Source of the DNA: Candidatus Thorarchaeota archaeon
GTDB taxonomy: Archaea; Asgardarchaeota; Thorarchaeia; Thorarchaeales; Thorarchaeaceae
Direction: 5' to 3'
NCBI GenBank assembly: GCA_016840245.1
Contig: JAEOST010000076.1
Coordinates: 1-11,287 of the forward strand
Length of the DNA stretch: 11,287 nucleotides
Below, one piece after another: positions 1 through 5,589 of this stretch (positions are counted from its first letter, which is position 1; every line of letters starts with the position of its first letter). Position numbers and translations under genes: made by a program. A model generated the notes under the pieces. It ran no database searches. It had not been told where the DNA came from and saw nothing but the letters and a program-made list of their open reading frames with translations.

Positions 1-2058
1 CTCTACCGTTGCAGCCCAATCGGGAACCCAATTTTGACCTGCAGTTGCGGCTCTATTCATTCCAGCTGCAGGTGCTCCATCTTGGGCGATGAATATTGAC
101 AACGTGCGAGAAGATGTAGGAGTTGGGAGTATCACTGTTGCATTATAGCCCACTGGTATACCATTCACTGTGAAGTCAAGGATTGGCCTTCCATAGTCAG
201 AGGTTGCATAGATTCTACCATTGTCCAACCCACTGAAGACACCATCTCTAGTTAGACTTGTAGCATAGACTGCTGTGATGCCACTTGGATATGGATGCCC
301 ATTACGAGCATTGTAGAGTGTGTATGGATACTGATGCCCAGCACTTGCTCTTGTGTGACTGATGCTATGGCCGGGGCGTCCATCATGATTGTCACCATTG
401 GCCATGAAGGTCATTCGATAACCCATGTTGATGGCATCGACAACAGACGATCCAGGAATAGGTGTTTCAGGAAGGTCAACTGAACCTCTGTAGTTTAATT
501 CATTGTCATAGAGACATTCCCCGTGGACTGATGTCACTTCTGCAAGCTTGACATAATTTGGATTCATTAGTGTCCAGTCTTGGATGAACATGCTTCTAAC
601 AGTGTGATGTGGAATAGCCAATGCTCGTGTGCCAGTTGATGAGGTGAAATCATCGAGAAGAGTCCAAAGTTCTTCCGCAGTGTTCTCGGTGATTGTAGAG
701 AATAGGGGCATTGAATCCCCACTAAAGACACAGGTGTAATGGCCTCCAGTCGCAGCAGGTACTGGAATAAACCAGAATTTTTGATCTACATAACCTGTTG
801 TCCATTCAGCTCCAAAGAATGAAACAAACTCACCGGGCACATAGGCATCTGCTGTAGCCTGAAGATATGCTTGAAACTCAGCAGTACCAACCTTAGACCG
901 ATCAAACAAGGTGAGATGTTCACCGTGGTCAGTGAGAGACATGAAGTCTAATCTAGCTATATTCCTACCAAAGTAGTAGGACTCAGCAGGAGTTCCTGAG
1001 CCATCTGAAACTGCGGAATGACCGTGCAAGTCACCCCAGTATATTCTCGGGGAATCCACAACTAAATCATCAACAATGATGGGATTGCTCCAATAGATGT
1101 TCTGTGTAAGAGAGTCCTCCACTAAGATGTAATGAATGCCAATAGTATTGATTTGAACTGGAAAAGAGTGCAATCCGTAATCTGCTGACCCTGCCAACAA
1201 GTAAGCTGGGAGAAGACCAGTGCTGAATGAACTGCCTGTGAAAGTGTAGGCACCTGGAAAGTTGGCATCAACTCCAGCAAGAGGTTGTCCTGATGTTAGA
1301 TTGTAGGATTGGATAGAGAACTCAACAGTGCCTTGGTAACTGGCACTGAGCCGTTCAAATGAGTCCCAGGCTTCAACAACAACTTCAAACTCTTCACCAA
1401 CGTCTACAGTTGAAGGTGAATATACCCAAAGCAGAGTTGGGTTGTTATCAAACATCACTCCAAAGTCTAAGTTCACGGTTGACCAGATAAGAAAGGGCGC
1501 TACAAGAACAAGAATAACGGTGATTAGCTTGATTCGTTGGAACAGCTTTGGTCTACCTGCAAACAGTCCAGTCCTTAGTCGTGTCAGTATTTTTCTTGAA
1601 ATCCAAGACTCAGTATCCTCCTTGACAACAGAGTCTTCGCTCTGTCTTCCGAGAATTCTACGAAGTCCTGTAATGAGAAGTCTGATGCAAAGGTGAATAA
1701 CTGAACCAACTAGATACACAATGAGGATTAGGTATATCAGAAGAATCCAGAGCCATGCGTAAATCGCCATTGTGCCTGTAAGCAACCCAGAAGAATAGGA
1801 TAACACAAGCCCATGTCTTCGCCATGCGCTGTCACTTGATATTGCAGTGATCCCTATACCAATCAGTATCCCAATGAAGCTCCAATAGTAGAGAAATATT
1901 GTCCATACCCCGAATATGTACAGTCCAACCCGACTTATCCTTAGAACTGCCCGTCCGTACGGATTGGAAGATATCGTTTGGAGTTTGGTCCCAAAAGAAT
2001 ACCTCGTTGTACTATCTGATGATTCGTCGGAGTGTTTCAAAGTATCATTGGAAGTCAT
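1..2058 (-). CDS. Membrane-anchored DUF3604 / PHP-like metal-dependent phosphoesterase domain protein, C-terminus cut by window edge
   Basis: The reading frame is open for 686 codons from the ATG at 2058 to the left edge, with no stop, so the C-terminus is missing. Residues about 46-68, 84-122 and 178-196 are strongly hydrophobic. A very basic stretch (about 122-177) lies between the last two, which suggests a cytoplasmic loop and a C-terminal part outside the cell. Residues about 200-335 look like a beta-sandwich. A PHP-type signature follows: YWGDLHGHSAVSDG with DLHGH at 343-347, TDHGEH at 376-381, GAEW at 416-419, PHH at 483-485 and NGDNHDGRPGH at 554-564. These His/Asp clusters are the expected metal ligands of the PHP fold, and their order matches DUF3604 proteins, whose substrate is generally unknown. 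The upstream frame stays open to a TAG at 2098-2100, but only the 2058 ATG is a good start. It is divergent from the sugar permease, and a role in the pathway is not shown. Confidence 0.82.
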   Translation of the reverse strand, partial: MTSNDTLKHSDESSDSTTRYSFGTKLQTISSNPYGRAVLRISRVGLYIFGVWTIFLYYWSFIGILIGIGITAISSDSAWRRHGLVLSYSSGLLTGTMAIYAWLWILLIYLILIVYLVGSVIHLCIRLLITGLRRILGRQSEDSVVKEDTESWISRKILTRLRTGLFAGRPKLFQRIKLITVILVLVAPFLIWSTVNLDFGVMFDNNPTLLWVYSPSTVDVGEEFEVVVEAWDSFERLSASYQGTVEFSIQSYNLTSGQPLAGVDANFPGAYTFTGSSFSTGLLPAYLLAGSADYGLHSFPVQINTIGIHYILVEDSLTQNIYWSNPIIVDDLVVDSPRIYWGDLHGHSAVSDGSGTPAESYYFGRNIARLDFMSLTDHGEHLTLFDRSKVGTAEFQAYLQATADAYVPGEFVSFFGAEWTTGYVDQKFWFIPVPAATGGHYTCVFSGDSMPLFSTITENTAEELWTLLDDFTSSTGTRALAIPHHTVRSMFIQDWTLMNPNYVKLAEVTSVHGECLYDNELNYRGSVDLPETPIPGSSVVDAINMGYRMTFMANGDNHDGRPGHSISHTRASAGHQYPYTLYNARNGHPYPSGITAVYATSLTRDGVFSGLDNGRIYATSDYGRPILDFTVNGIPVGYNATVILPTPTSSRTLSIFIAQDGAPAAGMNRAATAGQNWVPDWAATVE

Positions 2059-2087
2059 TGCAGAGCCCAAAGAACAACTTGCATCGT

Positions 2088-2097
2088 GATATAAAAA
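2088..2097 (-). promoter_or_regulatory. TATA-like box for the DUF3604 gene
   Basis: The minus strand reads TTTTTATATC here, close to the archaeal TATA consensus. It lies 30-39 bases before the ATG at 2058. Transcription starting about 25 bases downstream would leave a leader of roughly 10 bases. No Shine-Dalgarno sequence is visible, which fits a nearly leaderless transcript. Confidence 0.4.
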
Positions 2098-2115
2098 CTA
2101 CATTCTATTCTCATT

Positions 2116-2124
2116 GATTTAATA
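2116..2124 (+). promoter_or_regulatory. TATA-like box for the sugar permease gene
   Basis: GATTTAATA resembles an archaeal TATA element. It is about 50 bases before the permease ATG, so a start about 25 bases downstream would fall near 2145-2150, on the T-tract element at 2137-2152. Confidence 0.3.
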
Positions 2125-2136
2125 GCCCCTTTTGTA

Positions 2137-2152
2137 TCGTATTTTTTTGCAG
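2137..2152 (-). promoter_or_regulatory. Putative shared operator, copy 1
   Basis: Read on the minus strand this is CTGCAAAAAAATACGA. A near copy, CTGCAAAAAAAACACGA, lies at 5562-5578 in the other divergent promoter region. Here it sits just after the permease TATA-like box, at the inferred transcription start. The two copies are in opposite orientation relative to the downstream plus-strand gene. Function is inferred from the repetition and position only. Confidence 0.35.
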
Positions 2153-2163
2153 TTTGGTACAGT

Positions 2164-2169
2164 GGTGAT
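2164..2169 (+). promoter_or_regulatory. Ribosome binding site of the permease gene
   Basis: GGTGAT is an exact part of the Shine-Dalgarno complement. It ends five bases before the ATG at 2175 and fixes that start. Confidence 0.7.
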
Positions 2170-2174
2170 ATTGG

Positions 2175-3590
2175 ATGGCACTAGGGAACACTGAGAAACT
2201 TAGCCGTCGAAATCTGTGGGGATGGACCCTTGGATCAATACCCACAGGATTACTAGCTTTCATTTTCGGTCTCAAGTATGTTGAGTTCTTCTTTGATGAC
2301 TTGGGATTGCTTCCCGCTTACTTCATTGCCGGACAAGTCATCTACATGACTATCAATGCACTAAATGACCCCTTATCGGGGCAACTATCTGATCGAACTA
2401 ATAGAGAACGCTGGGGTAGCAGGCGTTTAGTCTACATCAAGTATGGCGGTCCAATATGGGCATTGACCTTCCTCCTTGTGTGGTTTCCTTGGAGCTTGAC
2501 AAACCAGTTCATCATTTTCATACACTATGTGTTGACAATCTGTGCCTTTGATACGATGTTGACACTAGTATTGTTGGTCTGGCTTGCTGTCCTTCCTGAG
2601 ATGACGATGGATATCGATGAACGAAACAAGGCGCAGTTCCTTGCGGGGATTGTTGGAACGATTGTGGTTCTTCCGGCCTTCATCATGGTAGCAGCAATGC
2701 CTCCTAACACTGATGGGTTCCGCTCTATTATGCTAGTATTCGCTGCAATCTCTATTGTGTTTCTCTATCTAACATCACAACTCTGTGAAGAGAGACCTGA
2801 GTTCCAAAATGACGAGGCGTACACCTTGATGGATTCAATCAAGGCGACATTCCGATCGAAGACATTTCTCGTCTATGTGGGCTTCTACTTCTGCCAAAAC
2901 TTTCTAGGTAGTCTAGGTCTGAGCTACTTCTTCGTTTACTTGCTCCTACTTGATAGAATAACTCCGGGACTAAACACCTTACTATTCTTCTTTGTAATCT
3001 ATTTCATTGTTGGATACGCAGGAAATATTGCAGCTATGAGACTTCAACCAAAGTGGGGAATGCGAAACATCATCATTAGACTGGGGACTGTGAGGACAGC
3101 AGCCTCGTTGGTCTTATTCATGATAATCCTCATACCCGCCTTTGAGGTGTTTATTTGGTATGGCTTGATTCTAACGACGTTCTTTGGTGGCTATGGCATC
3201 TTCCACATTCCCATGCAGTACTTGGCTATTGACGAGGATGAAGTTCTACATGGATCTAGAAGAGAGGGAATGTTCATTGGAGTCATGGCACTGCTGACCA
3301 AACCAGCCACGAGTCTTGGTCCAATTATTGCTACGTTAATCTTGACCTTCTTCGGGTATGTTCAAGGCGGCACTCTCATTGAGCAACCAGAATCAGCTTT
3401 TATTGGAATCAAGATGATGTGGTTGCTCATTCCTGCCATTATTGCAGGAGTAAGCGTGCTTTTCGTCATATTTTACCCACTTTATGGTGAAAAACTCAAG
3501 AAGATGCAAGAAGACCTAGCAAAATTACATCAGGCTAAGAGAGAGGCTTTGTCAAGTACGAGTCCAATTGCATCGGAGCCACCTGAATAG
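2175..3590 (+). CDS. GPH-family (MelB-like) cation:sugar symporter
   Basis: This 471-residue protein has about twelve hydrophobic segments, the usual size and topology for glycoside-pentoside-hexuronide symporters (MelB type, major facilitator superfamily). The loop after the second helix carries the family signature NDPLSGQLSDRTNRERWGSR (residues about 63-82). Its Asp-Pro and later Asp correspond to the region of MelB used for cation coupling, followed by the D-R-T/R-x-G-x-R basic loop typical of the superfamily. The C-terminal tail after about residue 435 is charged and probably cytoplasmic. Expected role: import of a sugar or glycoside with Na+ or H+. The start is supported by GGTGAT five bases upstream. 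It is transcribed alone, divergent from the DUF3604 gene and convergent with the corrinoid/methyltransferase operon. The nearby GH94-like phosphorylase is a natural partner. The actual substrate cannot be read from the sequence. Confidence 0.88.
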   Translation: MALGNTEKLSRRNLWGWTLGSIPTGLLAFIFGLKYVEFFFDDLGLLPAYFIAGQVIYMTINALNDPLSGQLSDRTNRERWGSRRLVYIKYGGPIWALTFLLVWFPWSLTNQFIIFIHYVLTICAFDTMLTLVLLVWLAVLPEMTMDIDERNKAQFLAGIVGTIVVLPAFIMVAAMPPNTDGFRSIMLVFAAISIVFLYLTSQLCEERPEFQNDEAYTLMDSIKATFRSKTFLVYVGFYFCQNFLGSLGLSYFFVYLLLLDRITPGLNTLLFFFVIYFIVGYAGNIAAMRLQPKWGMRNIIIRLGTVRTAASLVLFMIILIPAFEVFIWYGLILTTFFGGYGIFHIPMQYLAIDEDEVLHGSRREGMFIGVMALLTKPATSLGPIIATLILTFFGYVQGGTLIEQPESAFIGIKMMWLLIPAIIAGVSVLFVIFYPLYGEKLKKMQEDLAKLHQAKREALSSTSPIASEPPE

Positions 3591-3615
3591 ATGTGCAACA
3601 TTACATCAAGACAAT

Positions 3616-3646
3616 AACTGAGGAGCTGGGGAGAACTACCTCAGTT
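3616..3646. terminator. Stem-loop between convergent genes, possible bidirectional terminator
   Basis: AACTGAGG at 3616-3623 is the exact inverse of CCTCAGTT at 3639-3646, giving an 8-bp stem with a 15-base loop. It fills the 71-bp gap between the convergent stops at 3590 and 3662, so it could serve both transcripts. There is no long T-tract after the stem, and archaeal termination usually depends on T-rich DNA rather than hairpins. The terminator role is therefore tentative. Confidence 0.35.
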
Positions 3647-3661
3647 CTATTCAATAGATTG

Positions 3662-4831
3662 CTAATTAGGTACATCGATTGGATAATTTCCATATTTCTC
3701 TCGGATTCGCATTACAGCTTCCCATCTATCAACTGTCACAGCTGGATTGATGCTATGTCCGCTACTGAAAAAGAAACCACCATTAGGTGCCAGTTCTCTG
3801 ATCATTCTTTTGCTATACTCCTCAATCTCAGAGATTTTCCCTGTTGCAAGCATAACTGGACTGATATTGCCAACAAAGGTCAATCTGTCACCATATTTCT
3901 CGTTTAACTTGAAAATGTCATAATCTGGATTTGCAGTAGTTGATTCGATTGGATGTAATGCATCAACTCCACAGTTGACGATGTCATCGAAGATTAACAT
4001 GAGGTCTCCATCAGAGTGGAGGAGAATCTTACTCCCGCGTTTGTGAGCCTCATCGCACATTCTCTTTAACCATGGTAGGACATATGTTCTATAGTTTCTT
4101 GGACTCATGAATAGTCCATTCTTAAATCCATAGTCATCCCAAACTACTATCAGCTCAGCACCCTCGTCTCCCAGAATCTTAACAAGTTCTAGCGCTAGTT
4201 CACCATGATCATCAAAGACTCGCTTTGCTTGTTTTGGCTTTGCGAGAATTCGAGAGAAAGTTTCGAGACCAAAAGCCTCCCAACTGGATTCCATCATACC
4301 ACCGATTGCTGGAACTGATAGTATCTCGTTCTTCATCTGCTCTTGGACATCCTTCCCCCCGAGATAAGCCGCCAATCTCCTAGGATCATGAGGGTCTGGA
4401 CGTTCCCAGCTGAGATAGTCCTCAAAGTTCTTGAAGATACCACCATGATACGCTGTGATGATTGTTCCGTCGCCCTCATATGGTTCGAATTTCATTATTC
4501 GTCCATACTCATCGATTATACCACCCTTGATGAGTTTACGTTGAGTATGTGTCACTAGACTGATCCCAATATCGATCTTTACCCTACGGAGGAACTCGTA
4601 GAGGTCAGTCATACTCTTAGCTTGAAAATTCCGATTACTTACTGCCCACTTGGCAATGCGGTCCTTGAATGGGAGGTATTTGAGAGCTTTAGCTGCCCCT
4701 GTGAGCCCTCCTTCTACAGGAACTCCATAATGTGCCATGATTGTGTCGTTTGTGAAGGCGCTCTCAAAGGCTGGTACGCGATCTGGTTCTTCGTGATTGA
4801 GAGCTTTCATCACCCGTGTGGGTGCATCCAT
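3662..4831 (-). CDS. UroD-family corrinoid-linked methyltransferase, paralog 1
   Basis: The 389-residue protein has the uroporphyrinogen-decarboxylase (TIM-barrel) fold of the COG0407 group. Its start, PTRVMKALNHEEPDRVPAFE, is the usual N-terminal signature of MtaA/CmuA-like proteins. It is not a heme-pathway enzyme: the gene directly follows a corrinoid protein gene, and the N-terminal substrate motifs of true HemE are absent. In the position of the MtaA-type H-x-C zinc motif it has H272-S-D274-G-D. Near the end, where MtaA has the final Cys, it has SSGHS (His359). It therefore lacks both zinc-binding cysteines of the CoM methyltransferases. Being coupled to the corrinoid gene, it most likely transfers a methyl group between a substrate and that protein. 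Start: ATG at 4831 lies nine bases after GGAGGG. A GTG at 4837, overlapping the corrinoid stop by one base, is the alternative and adds two residues. Confidence 0.82.
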   Translation of the reverse strand: MDAPTRVMKALNHEEPDRVPAFESAFTNDTIMAHYGVPVEGGLTGAAKALKYLPFKDRIAKWAVSNRNFQAKSMTDLYEFLRRVKIDIGISLVTHTQRKLIKGGIIDEYGRIMKFEPYEGDGTIITAYHGGIFKNFEDYLSWERPDPHDPRRLAAYLGGKDVQEQMKNEILSVPAIGGMMESSWEAFGLETFSRILAKPKQAKRVFDDHGELALELVKILGDEGAELIVVWDDYGFKNGLFMSPRNYRTYVLPWLKRMCDEAHKRGSKILLHSDGDLMLIFDDIVNCGVDALHPIESTTANPDYDIFKLNEKYGDRLTFVGNISPVMLATGKISEIEEYSKRMIRELAPNGGFFFSSGHSINPAVTVDRWEAVMRIREKYGNYPIDVPN

Positions 4832-4836
4832 TTTCA

Positions 4837-5502
4837 CTATCCCTCCAAAAGTGCTCTGATTTTTCTTACTCCATCTATGGCGTCAGCACCATAATCATCT
4901 GCACCCAGCTCTTTTGCTAACTCCATTGAGAGAGGTGCACCACCAACAATGAGTTTCACTCTCTCTCTCAGTCCAGCCTCTCTCAATCCTTCCTCAACAA
5001 GGGTGATCTCCTTGATAGTCATTGTAAGTAAGCAGCTGAGAGCAACAACCTTTGCATCATGTTTCTTTACAGCCTCGATTATCTGGTCTTTAGTACAATC
5101 GATACCAAGATCAATGACATCGAAACCAGCAGAGATTAACATAGTGCCAAGAATATTTTTCCCGATGTCGTGATTATCTCCCCTCACAGTAGCAATTACA
5201 ACAGGTCTTCTATCGCTTTTCTCCTGAGTAGTCAGATGCGGTTTCAGAACTACAAAGGCTTCCTTCATTGTTTCACCAGCTAGAACAAGCTCGGTGAGAA
5301 AGTACTCACCAGCCTCATACCGGCTACCAACCTCATTCATACCAGTTGTAAGAGCCTTCAAAATGTCCTGAGGATTGACACCAGATTCGAGATTCTGTTT
5401 TACACTTTCAGCAATGTTGTCAATATCCAATTCAATTAACATCTTTGAAATGTCATCAAGTGAAATGATAATCAGCTCCCAGTAACAATCGCTGTCTGAC
5501 AA
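4837..5502 (-). CDS. Corrinoid (B12-binding) methyltransferase protein, MtaC/MttC/MtbC-like
   Basis: This is the cobalamin-carrying shuttle of a methyltransferase system. Residues about 25-100 form the helical B12-binding cap, with the family pattern around GMNEVGSRYEAGEYFLTELV. The Rossmann-like B12-binding domain follows, with the base-off signature GDNHDIGKNILG (His is the lower cobalt ligand), then SCLLT and GGAPL, matching D-x-H-x-x-G ... S-x-L ... GG. Total length, 221 residues, is close to the usual 210-220. The start is uncertain. The chosen codon is a TTG at 5502 without a good ribosome site, and the first in-frame ATG (5442, residue 21) would cut off part of the first helix. The downstream UroD methyltransferase overlaps it by one base if it uses GTG, so the two form an operon. 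The protein should accept a methyl group on Co(I) and hand it to a second methyltransferase. Confidence 0.93.
   Translation of the reverse strand: MSDSDCYWELIIISLDDISKMLIELDIDNIAESVKQNLESGVNPQDILKALTTGMNEVGSRYEAGEYFLTELVLAGETMKEAFVVLKPHLTTQEKSDRRPVVIATVRGDNHDIGKNILGTMLISAGFDVIDLGIDCTKDQIIEAVKKHDAKVVALSCLLTMTIKEITLVEEGLREAGLRERVKLIVGGAPLSMELAKELGADDYGADAIDGVRKIRALLEG
4841..4846 (-). promoter_or_regulatory. Ribosome binding site of UroD paralog 1
   Basis: The minus strand reads GGAGGG inside the last codons of the corrinoid gene. It is three bases before the GTG at 4837 and nine before the ATG at 4831, so spacing favours the ATG. The arrangement implies translational coupling. Confidence 0.6.
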
Positions 5503-5539
5503 TTCACAGGAAAACGATGTAATATTCTTTGTTTAAGCA

Positions 5540-5548
5540 GAAATAAAT
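5540..5548. promoter_or_regulatory. AT-rich TATA-like element in the divergent promoter region
   Basis: GAAATAAAT on the plus strand, or ATTTATTTC on the minus strand, lies about 42-50 bases before the GH94-like ATG and about 38 bases before the TTG of the corrinoid gene. It could serve either direction, or both. The match to the archaeal consensus is only fair. Confidence 0.3.
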
Positions 5549-5561
5549 CCTCGTTCGCCAG

Positions 5562-5578
5562 CTGCAAAAAAAACACGA
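5562..5578 (+). promoter_or_regulatory. Putative shared operator, copy 2
   Basis: CTGCAAAAAAAACACGA is nearly identical to the minus-strand sequence at 2137-2152. It starts about 14 bases after the TATA-like element and ends 11 bases before the GH94-like ATG, near the expected transcription start. No long palindrome is present within it. Confidence 0.35.
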
Positions 5579-5589
5579 AGGTAGTTGCA

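Noticed and set aside
295..2117. Short plus-strand frames (295-483, 1442-1696, 1899-2117)
   Set aside because: They lie opposite the long open DUF3604 frame, have no recognisable motifs, and their translations look like antisense noise.
3593..3907. 104-residue plus-strand frame directly after the permease
   Set aside because: Almost all of it is antisense to the conserved C-terminus of UroD paralog 1, and no domain is visible.
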